Shown here: positions 41,481 through 51,449 of the stretch, piece after piece
How positions within the stretch are numbered: the stretch's first letter is position 1
How the letters are laid out: each line of letters begins with the position of its first letter
From: Brassica napus
Lineage: Eukaryota > Streptophyta > Magnoliopsida > Brassicales > Brassicaceae
Direction: 5' to 3'
DNA length: 64,000 nt
NCBI RefSeq assembly: GCF_020379485.1
Contig: NC_063452.1
Coordinates: 8,349,065 to 8,413,064, forward strand
Notes under the pieces: generated by a model
What the model was told of the DNA's origin: nothing
Seen by the model: the letters and a program-made list of their open reading frames with translations, nothing else
Databases searched by the model: none
Program-made: the position numbers and the translations under genes

Positions 41481-41895
41481 TATGTTTATGTTTTATAAAT
41501 ATTTTTTATTTATTTATGTGTTTTTCAAAAAGTAAAGTTAAATTAAAAATTTAATTAAAATCTTATTATGAAAAAAGGAAATACATTATTAATATCAATC
41601 ATATATAATATTTTTAGTTCATTAAGGGTATCTATGTAATCAATCATCGTGAGAATTAAGTGAGCGCGATACATAGGAACCTAAATAATATGATAGATTT
41701 CCTTTTTATTTATTTATGTGTTTTTCAAAAAGGAAAATTAAATTAAAAAGTTAACTAAAATCTTATTATGAAAAAACGAAATACATTAGTAATATCAATC
41801 ATATATAATATTTTTAGTTAATTAAGGGTATCTATGTAATTAACTATCGTGAGAATTAACGTGAGCGTGACACATAGAAAACTGACTTCTCAAAT
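41481..41895. repeat. two ~190-bp direct repeats of a dispersed element
   Basis: The block from about 41500 to 41680 is repeated, with a few differences, at about 41700-41880. Shared pieces include TTTATTTATTTATGTG, AAGGGTATCTATGTAAT and GTGAGCGYGAYACATAG. The second copy continues into CTGACTTCTCAAATAACATTATA. The same family appears in the opposite orientation, again twice, at 60240-60330 and 60530-60600. It is non-coding. Confidence 0.65.
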
Positions 41896-42085
41896 AACAT
41901 TATAAAGATGTCATGGTTGGTGTTGCCTATGCTTGGTATAAATTTATCGCCAATAATTCCTTTTCCGATAAGAAAATAAACTAAAATAGAATTAATTTTC
42001 AATTCCTTTTCCCATAAGAAAATAAACTAAAATAGAATTTATTTTCTCATAGTATTTTTATAAGAGCTATATAATTAACGAACTT

Positions 42086-42108
42086 AGATATTTAAAAAAA
42101 AAAAGAAA
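42086..42108. repeat. LINE target-site duplication, left copy
   Basis: AGATATTT followed by an A-run and GAAA; the same string (one A shorter) recurs at 43073-43094 just after the poly-A tail. Confidence 0.8.
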
Positions 42109-43072
42109 GGTATGTCATTTAATATGACAATTGATAACGGGTCAGGTGGCAGTAACAAGAAATCTAGTGAGAAGAAATATGCGGTGTGACAACTACTGCC
42201 CGAAGTGTGGGGAGGTAGAGGAATCTGTAACTCATGCTATATTTGAATGCCCTCCTGCTCTACAAGCATGGTCTTTATCGACGACTCCAACAAGTCCAGG
42301 CATATTTCCAGCGTCAAGTGTCTATACAAACATGAACTATCTATTCTGGAGGAAAAAGAATATCATAGCATTAGACCAAGACAGGGATCCTTATCCCTGG
42401 ATAATATGGTATATATGGAAGGCTCGAAATGATAAGCTCTTCAGGGGAATAGACAGAGATCCTTTGGAGCTAGTCTGATATGCAGAAAGCGAATGCCAAG
42501 CCTGGTTTAGTGCAAACGAGTTGATACCACCGGTAGTGCAAGACAACAACAATGAGGAAAACCAAGTCTCAAGCTTGGGGAATATTTGCCTCCTGGATGG
42601 ATCATGGACAGCTTCCGATAGCTTCAGTGGATGCGGATGGGCTTGGATGGATAGCGGGGAGAACATACAACTGATGGGTACACGGAACTTCACTCGATGT
42701 GAATCAGCATTGCATTATGAGATAGAAGCACTGCGCTGGGCGATGGAGAACATGCTTCAACACTCGCCATGTCAGAGCTTTGGAACGGACTGTAAGGAGT
42801 TGATTGCTATGATAAATGAACCCCAAAAATGGCCAAGATTTGCGACAGAATTGGAGAAGATAGAGACACTGCAGATTTGCTTTCCGGACTTCAAAATCAT
42901 ACATGTTCCACGAGTGCGCAATTAGTTTTCGGACTTTTTAGCTAAGACTGCTAGGACATTTCGGAGAGAGTTACTTTTTATTGGTTGTTATATTCCGGTC
43001 TGGTTACCCAGACCACCTCAAGCTTGAGTAATAGAATGGCCGTTAAACGTCAAAAAAAAAAAAAAAAAAAAA
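42109..43072 (+). mobile_element. 5'-truncated LINE (L1 type) with zf-RVT and RNase H remnants
   Basis: One forward frame encodes the reverse-transcriptase zinc-binding motif (NYCPKCGEVEESVTHAIFEC, about 42195-42255). After an in-frame TGA at 42476-42478 it continues with the plant LINE RNase H domain (LLDGSWTASDSFSGCGWAW ... ALHYEIEALRWAME ... FGTDCKELIAM). A second in-frame stop (TAG, about 42922) precedes FSDFLAKTART. Both stops are one C-to-T change from codons expected there. A poly-A tail (43052-43073) and a ~22-bp target duplication show a genuine target-primed insertion, truncated before the reverse transcriptase domain. Confidence 0.88.
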
Positions 43073-43094
43073 AGATATTTAAAAAAAAAAGAAA
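43073..43094. repeat. LINE target-site duplication, right copy
   Basis: Second copy of AGATATTT plus A-run plus GAAA. It lies only 12 bases before the F-box start codon at 43107. Confidence 0.8.
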
Positions 43095-43106
43095 ACAGAA
43101 GACCTA

Positions 43107-44177
43107 ATGGCTCAGACGCTGAAGCAGCTTCCGTGGGAACTGGAGGAAAATATACTCTCTCGTCTTCCACCTCGATCTCTCGTTCGACTCAGAGCTGTAT
43201 GTCAAAGATGGAACGCTCTTTTCAACGACAAGAGTTTCATCAACGACCACTTCTCTCGTTCTCGTCCAGGATTCCTCTTCCTCGGCAGTCCCAAAAACTA
43301 TTCGATAGACATCATCAATCCCAACAGCATCGATCCTACAATACAGTTGTCTGAGCTACCCTTCTCTGCTATGCCTTACCAAGATTTGCATTACCGTTGC
43401 ACAACCATCAAGGCTTGCGATGAGCTCTTGCTTTTTAACAATATGTATTTGAACGGTCTTTCAGCTCTCTGGAATCCGTGGTTGAGTCAAGAAGGACTGT
43501 ACAAATTTTCACTGTTGCGGCTTAGGATACGAGATTATTGGTAGAACCAATAAAGTTTACAAGATTTTGGGTTACTTTGATCCTGACCCTGAGGAAGAGT
43601 ACACGAGAGTTGCTATCTACGAGTGTGCGTCTCACGTGTTTAAACATATAGACTTACCTGAAAATAAGTGGTTCATGTCTGAAGGTGTAGGAGAAAATGT
43701 GTCCTTGAATGGAAATATCTATTGGTTTTCTCACGATGCCTGGACTGATGAGTACTTCATCCGAAGCTTTGATTTCTCTGTTGGTACTTTCAAACCTTTT
43801 TGTCTCCTTCCGATCATCATCGCGATGAACTTCTTCTCCAGGTTTTTAGGGAAGATCGTTTTTCGTTGTTAAAGCAAAATTACGAAACAAGGAAGATTGA
43901 GATTTGGGTAACGAATACGATAGATAAAGAGGAAGTGGTGTGGACAAAAATGATGAATTTGCCCACAACTAACTTTCCGAGGCTGTTTGAACAGTTTTAT
44001 GGCAAGAGTTACTTCATCTATGATAAGACTCTGTTTGTGTGTTGTTGCGAAAATTCAACTTCTGTGCCTTGCATCTACATTGTCAGGGAAGATCTGCGCA
44101 AGCAGATTCATATAGATTCTGGGATTTTCCAGTGTTGTCACTGTGTTTACACTCCCAGTTTGTTCCCGGTTCCTTAA
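43107..44177 (+). pseudogene. F-box/FBA-domain gene with two frameshifts (SON1-like by position)
   Basis: The N-terminal F-box is intact (LPWELEENILSRLPPRSLVRLRAVCQRWNALF, residues about 8-40, quoted here only to show the motif's L-P-x-E-L-x-E-x-I-L-S-R-L-P core). The frame runs to a stop at 43542. The expected F-box-associated (FBA) continuation (NKVYKILGYFDPDPEEEY, then NVSLNGNIYWFSHDAW) lies in another frame from about 43500. It returns to the first frame near 43805 and ends at 44177. The two shifts cancel, leaving a mis-framed middle of about 100 codons, probably with a small deletion at the first. F-box proteins are SCF ubiquitin-ligase substrate adaptors. Position next to CPK6 matches Arabidopsis SON1 (At2g17310, recalled). 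A LINE separates the coding region from its original promoter. An unrecognised intron is a less likely explanation. Confidence 0.72.
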
Positions 44178-45046
44178 TTCAAAGATACTATGGAGTGTTT
44201 TTTTAGGAACCAATGGATTTGTTGGAATTTCAAGTTGTTTTGAGTTGATAAATAGTTGAATAGAATTATAGCTTAATTTATACAGTTGAATATAGACTAA
44301 AACTACATAGATTAAGCTATATTTGAATATGTATCTTCTCCACGAGGCCAACGTGACGTGGAGAAGGAAAGGGTGCGGGGTAACACTCGTTTCATTCTCT
44401 CTCTCTTGAAAACATAATGCTATTAACTCAAAGCGAGACACCCATTGATAAAGAGGATGGGTGATGATAAATCTCAGATTCAAAAAAAAAAAAAAAGGAT
44501 AAGCTGGACCAAGAGAACATAAAATTCTTGAGGCTGAAAAGCAAAAATCAGATTTAAGAGGGCGGAGACTCCTTGTTAAGTTAATCATATTATTCATTGA
44601 CAAATAGAATTAAAACTAGTGATTCTTGTGTAGTGGAATTTGTAACCGATGTCTCAAGTGTTCATATTTGAATAGCATTCTCTTACTGCGTCCTCTCCAA
44701 CTTCACCAGTTATTTTCCAGCTTCACTTGTCAAACTCCCATATCACTCCTCCATCCTCTGCAACACCCCCACAAACACACATGTTAAGAATCTTATTAGT
44801 AACCTGATGATAAATAAACTCAAATGTTACATAATGCATGCCTTAATCATGAATTACCCATTTATCACAAATTATGCCTTTAATCACCCACAATCACATC
44901 CTAAAATACAAAGCAAGTATACTAATACTCAAACAATGTTCATTTTCTCCAGAAGTAAAACAAGATTCAAGAAAATGAACCATCAAGCAATAAGGGATTG
45001 AATGGAAAAAAGGAAGGGAACCTTTGACTTTGTTGTTGATCCAAGC
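44178..45046. other. intergenic; 3' flanks of two convergent genes
   Basis: Contains the 3' flank of the F-box sequence and the 3' UTR of the minus-strand gene ending at 45047. No gene recognised. Confidence 0.45.
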
Positions 45047-45283
45047 CTAGATAAGCATACCAGCACCAATCCCACCGAGGACAAAGCTTCCATAGAAGGC
45101 AAGAGCCTTAGGCCAAGGCTTCCTTGGGAGGAAGTAAGCTTCGTACTTCTCCTCAAGTCCCCTCGGCATCTGTTTTCTTGCTCTAGTCACTCGAGAGCTT
45201 GGCTTCTTCGTCTGATTCTGATTCTCATTCCCCCATTCTTCTCCTTTCCATGGATCATTCGCCTCTTCACTTCCCATCTGCAT
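45047..45283 (-). CDS. small predicted membrane protein, plant-conserved type, function unknown
   Basis: A 78-aa frame starts at ATG 45283, with a second in-frame ATG two codons on giving MGSEEAND. It has an acidic, charged N-terminus (DPWKGEEWGNENQNQ), a basic middle (RVTRARKQMPRGLEEKYEAYF), and a hydrophobic C-terminal helix (ALAFYGSFVLGGIGAGMLI) that should be a single membrane anchor. After the TAG stop the same frame continues AWINNKVK before the next stop, so the gene may once have been slightly longer or the stop may be a recent change. I do not recognise the family by name. It looks real because of its coherent composition and a promoter-like upstream region. Confidence 0.65.
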   Translation of the reverse strand: MQMGSEEANDPWKGEEWGNENQNQTKKPSSRVTRARKQMPRGLEEKYEAYFLPRKPWPKALAFYGSFVLGGIGAGMLI

Positions 45284-45469
45284 TTAGAGACTTAACCGGT
45301 CAGATCTTAGGGTTTAAGAAGGACGGAGGTTCGACGAGAACTGATGGTTGAGAAACGATGGGAGTTTTAAGTCAGATTTATAATCCGAATCGTTGGTTTA
45401 AAACGAAGAAGATTGAAGGACAAAGTTGATTTTCATATCATAGATCAAACGAAAACCAATGGAGAAATT
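45284..45469. promoter_or_regulatory. upstream region of the small membrane protein gene
   Basis: 5' flank of the minus-strand gene; no specific motif assigned. Confidence 0.3.
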
Positions 45470-45760
45470 CCAAAAAAAACTTTTTATCACAATTACAAGA
45501 TATTTTATTAAAAGATAGTATTTTTTTTAGGTTTATGATTTAGAATTTAGGATTTAAGATTTATGATTTAGAGTTCAGAGTTTACAGTTAAGTGGTAGGG
45601 TTTTGGGGGTATGATTTCAAATTTTAAAAATTAAAAATATATTAAAATTTTAAAAATAAAAAAGTCTATTTTGGTTATTTTATTTTTTGAGGTCTATTTT
45701 GTGACAAAAAATTTAAAAAATGTATATTTTAGAGAATTGGCCAAAATTATGTGTATCAAT
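45470..45760. mobile_element. AT-rich repeat element with degenerate telomere-like core (second copy)
   Basis: Degenerate TTTAGGATTTAGGATTTA units (about 45530-45605) lie between AT-rich arms ending with TCTATTTTGGTTATTTT and ATATTTTAGAG. Relative to 14640-15145 it is inverted. Confidence 0.5.
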
Positions 45761-45837
45761 TAGTCACTAGATTTTTATTCTCATTTTTTTATTTTTGCAG
45801 AATATTTTTCAGTTTAGTTGTTTTGGTATAAAAACAA

Positions 45838-46361
45838 GGGAAAATTTTATATTTACCACTTTCTTGGTACCACTTTTCATCTTTACCACCACTAAATGTA
45901 TATTTTCAAAAATATTTTCTTCATTAAGTGTCAAAAGACTCTTATACCATTGTTATCTATATATATGATAAATCAGTATTTAAATAAAATAAAAAATAAA
46001 AAATTAGAAAAAATAGTTTTTTTATGTTTTCGAATTATACTTTTTCAAATTCGAACTTTTTTATAATTTTTTTTTGAATTTTCTTTTGTCGATTATTTTT
46101 TCAAAACTTTTTTTTATGTTTGAAACTATTTTAAATTTTTTATATATTTTTAAAGTGTTTATTTATATATTTATTAGAATCTTAAATTTCACATTTCAAA
46201 AACCCTATTACACCTCTCAACTCTAAACCCTAAGTCTAGATTAATTAACCCTATGGGTATAAGTGTCTTTTACCATTCATTAAAAATGAGAGTAAAAGTG
46301 ACTAGTGTAAACATAAAAAATAGTACTATGAATGTAGTATTTGTGGCAATTTCCCTAAAAA
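45838..46361. mobile_element. non-autonomous TIR element
   Basis: The left end AGGGAAAATTTTATATTTAC and the right end (TGTGGCAATTTCCCT) form imperfect inverted repeats. Further inverted similarity involves ACCACTTTTCATCTTTAC and GAGTAAAAGTGACTAG. The interior is AT-rich and has a short CTCTAAACCCTAAG stretch. The target duplication is not clear. Confidence 0.45.
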
Positions 46362-46542
46362 GTAAAAACAACAATGATTTTTTTGGATCGAATTTTAACA
46401 TTTGAATTTAAATATCCATAAGCTATTTTTTATAAATACATATATACATAATAATTTAATATATACTTTTTTTGAAAAATATTTATTAATTAAACATATA
46501 TGTTGTTAAAAAAGAAAAAGTAAACATGTATGACTATGCTAA

Positions 46543-46778
46543 GAGCATGATTATCGGTGATTTGAGTTTTGGGTTTTTTAATTTTTTTTTTCTTTTTGTC
46601 TGATTAAAAAAAAACGAACGAATAGCGGGTCGTTACGTGTCATTGGGATCCACGAACAGTACAAGAACCCAAGTAAAATCGACTATTGTTTGGTGACTTC
46701 TGTCACCGGTTTTTGTGTGTTTTATGGGTCCCCCCTCTAAGAAACTCCTAAAATCCCATCCCCCCGATAAACATGGTC
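46543..46778. mobile_element. Tourist-like MITE (PIF/Harbinger type)
   Basis: The terminal inverted repeats are GAGCATGATTATCGG at the left and CCGATAAACATGGTC at the right, flanked on both sides by TAA (46540-46542 and 46779-46781). The 236-bp size, 3-bp TAA duplication and G-C-rich inner part fit Tourist-like elements. Confidence 0.8.
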
Positions 46779-46781
46779 TAA

Positions 46782-47341
46782 GCTAAATAAAATGCTGTCA
46801 CCCATCACTCTATTGCATTAGAGATTATCCAGTACATATGTATGACTATGTTAAGACCAGGTTAAGCTAAACTAAACAAATAATAAATCTGATACAAGTC
46901 CAAGGTTTCATTTATCACAGTTTGAAAAGATGTAACAACTTTGATATACAGAAAATTTAATTATTAGATTTTGCGCCCCGCTCTAAGATCATGTAATTGT
47001 TTCTATTTATAATATTTTTATTTTATACGATTTGTTTTATTTATAGTGTGTAATAGTTATATTTATATGGTTTTGGATTGTCTTTATTGAGATTAAAAGT
47101 TAACAGTATAGAATAACATTTTAATTTAGCATATATTTAAATTGAGAAGTTTGAAAGCACGTGATTGCAAATTATTTTGGCAAAGTCCAGTTATAAATTT
47201 AAAACTAAAATGATGAAAAAAAAATTTTGATTTTTTTTTTTGTTTTTAATGCAATGTACAATATTTATAATGTATAGACTTTTTGTTAATTATGGACTTA
47301 ACGAATTCATTTAAGTTTTCAAAATCCTAAGTATGAATTTT
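46782..47341. other. intergenic, AT-rich
   Basis: Nothing recognised. Confidence 0.4.
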
Positions 47342-47468
47342 TGCTATGGTATCAAGCAGCTAGCATGAATTTTGTTAGTGATTTACAAAAGGCATTCATA
47401 ATCTTTGACGCCTTTTCACTAACAATTCCTTTTGCTATGGTATCAAGCAGCTAGCATGAATTTTGTTA
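47342..47468 (+). repeat. 36-bp direct repeat, 91 bp apart
   Basis: GCTATGGTATCAAGCAGCTA plus the following TGAATTTTGTTA context occurs from about 47342 and again from about 47433. This indicates a local tandem duplication of about 91 bp. Confidence 0.75.
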
Positions 47469-47539
47469 CCACATCAAACTTAATTATAAACTCCACAATC
47501 TTTCTTGATCATTCTCACTAATGTGAAAATAAAATATTA

Positions 47540-47789
47540 CCTCCGTTTCCGAAAGTAAGATTTTCTAGAGATTTCACGCTTATTAAGCATATAATAAATG
47601 TTTACAGTTTAATTTATTATTTATTTTTCTATACATTTTCTAATTACTTTCCACCAATTAAATCTAATCAATTTAAATATCTGTAATTAATGTTTCTCAA
47701 AAGTATACAAAAATATTTTAGAAATATAGAAAATCTATCTTTCTGAAAGAAGAAAATCTAGAAAATTTTACTTTCAGGAACGGATGGAG
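47540..47789. mobile_element. Stowaway-like MITE
   Basis: CCTCCGTTTCCGAAAGTAAG at the left and CTTTCAGGAACGGATGGAG at the right are inverted repeats that extend through TTTTCTAGA. TA borders each side. Similar in type to the MITE in CPK6 intron 1 but a different family member. Confidence 0.8.
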
Positions 47790-47991
47790 TATATTTTGCA
47801 ATCAACTAATTATTTTATCGATAAGAGGAAACAAAATGGTTTTAAAATCTTCTTCTGTAGTTCTAAATGATGTCATGTTGAGTGAAGAAGATGATGAATA
47901 AAGAATAATGCATTAAAAACAGCTTTACAAGTCTAGCAAACTACTTCTTCTAAAACCAACACTATCCAAGACCCAATCATCTCTTCCACAA
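47790..47991. other. 3' flank of RING gene
   Basis: Likely 3' UTR of the minus-strand RING-finger gene; nothing else seen. Confidence 0.35.
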
Positions 47992-49241
47992 TCATCCTTG
48001 TTGTGCATCTTCCTCCGTCAATCTAACCCTAGCTCGACATGTTGGGCATGTATCAGCTCTGAGGAACCAAGTGTCCACACACTTCCTATGGAACACGTGT
48101 CCGCAACCGGGAAGTCTCCGACACCATCGTCCCTTTCTGAATCCATCAAGGCAAACAACGCATTCGCTTCCGTCTGGTCTGGCTGGTTTGGAAGTTTTGA
48201 ATTGGGGAAGCTTCTGCACGAGTGTGGAAGATAATCCACCAGAGGGTTCATCTTGGGGATCATCTTGGGGATCAAGGAAACTAACGTTGGAAATTGATCT
48301 TATAATGCTTAATTCTGAGAAAGAACAAATATGGTGAAGAGAAGATGATGAGAGCATGCATCAAAAATACACAGGAATTACATGAACAAGAAATAAAAAA
48401 AGGAGAAGGAAATTCAAAGGTTTGTGTGTAAGACAACAAGTCACTGGGTCAGAAATTATTAACCTCTGATCATATGGGTTGTGTGGTATGTAATAGTACA
48501 TTAGGGTTGGTAGTATATATAAATATGTAAGCATATCGTATGGAAAAGGATAATAGAGTGAAAATTAATCAGAAAGTGTAGGAGGAAGATAATCCACCTG
48601 AGGGTTCATCTTGGGGATTAGGGAGACTACGTACTGTTGAATATTGATCCTATGCTTAATCCTGAGAAAAGAAAGAGACAAATATGGTGAAGAGAAGAAG
48701 ATGAGCCTATGAAAAATACATAGGAAAACATGAAGAAGAAGAAGGTCACGTGCAAGGTCAGAAATGACTAAACCCAAAGCATATATGGTATCAGTATGTC
48801 ATAAGTAGATTAGGGTTGATTGTATGGAATAAGGATTAATAAAAAAGTGTAGGAGGAAGATAATCCACCTGAGGGTTCATCTTGGTGATTAGGGAGACTA
48901 CTGTCGAATATTTCTCCTATGCTTAATCCTGGGAAAAGAAAGAGACAAATATGGTGAAGAGATGAAGATGAGCCCATGACAAATACGTAGGAAACATGAA
49001 GAAGAAGAAGGTCACGTGCAAGGTCAGAAATGATATTAAACCCAAAGCATGTATATGGGACGTTATGTAATAAGTAGATTAGGGTTGATTGTATGGAATA
49101 AGGATTAATCAGAAAATTTAGGAGGAAGATAATCCACCTGAGGGTTCGTATATATAGGGGATTACGTCGGTGAAGGAAGAGGAAAAGGAGGAGGCTAAGG
49201 GGAAGAAGAAGACCGGCAGTGACGATTACGATAAGTGTCAT
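47992..49241 (-). pseudogene. ATL-type RING-H2 finger gene, body expanded by tandem repeats (probably disrupted)
   Basis: The 3' part (minus strand, about 48300 down to 47992) encodes an ATL RING-H2 domain: CVVCLDGF, then CRRLPGCGHVFHRKCVDTWF and CPTCRARV, giving the C-x2-C ... C-x-H-x2-H-x2-C ... C-x2-C ligand series. The 5' part starts at ATG 49241 with a strong membrane helix (LIVIVTAGLLLPLSLLLFLFL) followed by HRR, as at ATL N-termini. Between them, ~265-bp units repeat about three times and interrupt the frame. ATL E3 ligases are usually intronless, so the parts would need unusual splicing to join. More likely an old ATL gene was split by tandem duplication of its middle. A product limited to the RING part would lack the membrane anchor. 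Confidence 0.6.
48236..49160 (-). repeat. tandem ~265-bp repeats inside the RING gene
   Basis: Units beginning with GGAAGATAATCCACC and containing GAGGGTTCATCTTGG, GAAAGAGACAAATATGGTGA and GATTAGGGTTGATTGTATGG start at about 48227, 48588, 48853 and (partial) 49123. The second and third are the most alike, so the duplication was stepwise. Confidence 0.8.
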
Positions 49242-49842
49242 TGTAAACCATTTACGAATAGAAGGGCAGACTTTTCATAAGATACAAGAGATAATATATA
49301 CGCACATAAGGCGTGAGAAAACCCTAAGGTGACCAAAACAAACTGTAGCAACAATTAACAAATAAGAAAACATACAATAAATATATTGTAAAAAAATATT
49401 TTGAACTGATTCCAGAATATATAAACAAAAAAATAAAATAAATAACATTTATCCTTTTGCTGTAAAAAATAAAATAAGGAAAAACCCTAATAACTACTTG
49501 TTGACCTAAGTCTAGTGGGGTAGAAGTTACAGTTGGAGATAATCTGGACTGGCTGTGGAAGATACATGGCAGCAACTCCGGCGTCACTGCTCCCAGAAGC
49601 TTTCACAATGAAACCTATTGTTCAAGCGCCATGGTGAGTTTTTTTTAATCGAACTTCCAGGGCATGATCTCTGTATTAGGGTTTAGCTTTTGTGTTCTAA
49701 ATGTTCTATAACCGCTTTCACTATATATATCCAATATTCGAACCTACGTCTTCCCATCGTTGTAATATCTCTTGATGATTCACCGTGCATAATGCTTCTT
49801 CTTCTACTAGTTGTCGATGCAGTGCTAAGGCTAGAGAAAATC
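49242..49842. other. intergenic
   Basis: Upstream region of the RING gene and leader-like sequence of the F-box fragment. No gene recognised. Confidence 0.4.
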
Positions 49843-50055
49843 ATGGATCAAAGAACCAGTGCACTAAAGGATTGTGGGATCTAAATATTCCCTCAGAGCT
49901 CTTGGAGGAGATACTATCCCGCCTCGGACTAAAAGACAACATAAAAGCTTCCGCTGTCTGCAAGGCATGGTGTGAAGCAGCTGCTTCCGTCAGAAAGTTC
50001 AACCCACTTCCTTGGCCTTTCTATGGATCAGAAGAGGGAGACTACGGTGATTGGT
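49843..50055 (+). pseudogene. F-box N-terminal fragment
   Basis: Begins MDQRTSALKDCG in one frame and, after a one-base shift near 49880, reads IPSELLEEILSRLGLKDNIK with ASAVCKAWCEAAASV. This is an F-box domain of the kind found in F-box/kelch or DUF295-type proteins. The frame is lost at about 50052 in TTTTGGTTTTTAG-rich repeat sequence, so the rest of the gene is missing. Confidence 0.7.
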
Positions 50056-50515
50056 TTTTGTTTTAGTTTTTGGTTTTTATTTTTTTTCAAAAACCATTTT
50101 TTTTCTTCAATCAAGTTTTAGTTTTTAGTTTTTATTTTTGTAAAAATCATTTAATTTGCAAATAACGCTTTTTAACAAATAATTTCCCTAAAATTTAAGA
50201 AAAATAATTTTTCAAAGTTTTAACTAATTTATGAACTTACCCAATAAGTGGCGCTTTTTACCCAGCCAAATGCGTAGCTTTCTCAGCCGCTCCTACATCA
50301 ACTAGTTGCTTGGTGGTCCCCTTCAGCCAATTAGTTTACAAAGATTCTTTTGTGATCGCTACTTGGTGACCTGGTGAGACCGTATGGACCATCTATAAAC
50401 AAAAAAAAAACACGGAGAAGAGAATATATCATTTCATAATAATACTAGTAAAACGATAAAAATAAATTAAATATAAATTAAACTTCGCTTCGCCAGTGTG
50501 AACACCTTTATACTA
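50056..50515. other. intergenic, T-rich then unassigned
   Basis: 50056-50145 resembles the ends of the TIR element at 17.1-17.7 kb. The rest is unassigned. Confidence 0.4.
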
Positions 50516-50718
50516 GTTAGAGCACTTTCAATGATGTTCTCGGTGGCTCGGAATCGTAGGTAAACTTTTTAGAATTTTTTATTATTTTTTTTGTCCGTAT
50601 TTTTTTTTTAAAAAAATTAAAACGGAACCAATCGCGGATCGCCACGTGTCGTGGGACCTGTGAATAGTGTAAGGATTCACTAACAATCAGTCTTTAATTA
50701 AGGATTTTTAGTACCCAA
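50516..50718. mobile_element. probable MITE fragment
   Basis: Contains TTAGAGCACTTTCAATG at the left and internal CGCCACGTGTCGTGGGACC, features shared with the TAA-flanked MITE at 46543-46778 (GAGCATGATTATCGG; CGTTACGTGTCATTGGGATC). The right end is not clean. Confidence 0.4.
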
Positions 50719-50772
50719 TCCTTAACAAAATGTGAGCTCTACCAAATATCTTAATATTATTTTGCTAAAGAT

Positions 50773-50775
50773 TCT
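50773..50775. repeat. TCT target duplication, left (CACTA element 1)
   Basis: TCT precedes the CACTA terminus and follows the opposite terminus at 60010-60012. Confidence 0.85.
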
Positions 50776-50799
50776 CACTACAAGAAAACAGCAAGGATT

Positions 50800-51300
50800 C
50801 TGAGGGAAAAAATCGTCGGAATTTCGTCGGAATATCGTTATTCCGACGACATACTGACGAAACAAGTCGTCGGAAATAATTCTTCGGAATTTCTTCTTTC
50901 CTCGGAAATTCCTCGGAAATTCCTCGGAATTTTCCGACGGAATTCTGAGGAAATAAACTTCCGAGGAAATTCCGAGGATCACTAGTTTGTCGGAAAAGTC
51001 CTCGGAATATACCGAGGGAGAACTTCGTCGGGATACTTCCTCGGACGTTCATCGATCGATGCGTTTTTAGGCATATATACATCGATCGATAGGAATATAC
51101 CGAGGGATCTGTCCCTCGGAATATTCCGAGGGAAATGTCCTTCGGTATATACCGAGGAACCGTTCCCTCGGTATATTCCGAGGAAAGGTTTCCCTCGGTA
51201 TATTCCGAACTTTTTTTTATAAACAGATCGATCGATGGATTTATGTCCAAAAACGCATCGATCGATCGAGTAAAAAATATAATTAATTTCCTCGGAATGT
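50800..51300. repeat. left subterminal repeat array of CACTA element 1
   Basis: Many short direct and inverted copies of TTCCTCGGAAT, GTCGGAAT and TATACCGAGG, plus CATCGATCGATG motifs at about 51043, 51081, 51224 and 51258. Confidence 0.85.
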
Positions 51301-51449
51301 AAAAAATATTAATTTTTTTAAAAAAATAAAATTTCTGAAATTTAAATTCGAAAATATGAAATTAAAATTAAAAATGAAATCATATTAATTAATATTCAAA
51401 GTTTCACAAATAAAAATAAAACATTCCGAGTTTTTGGAAAAAAAAAAAA

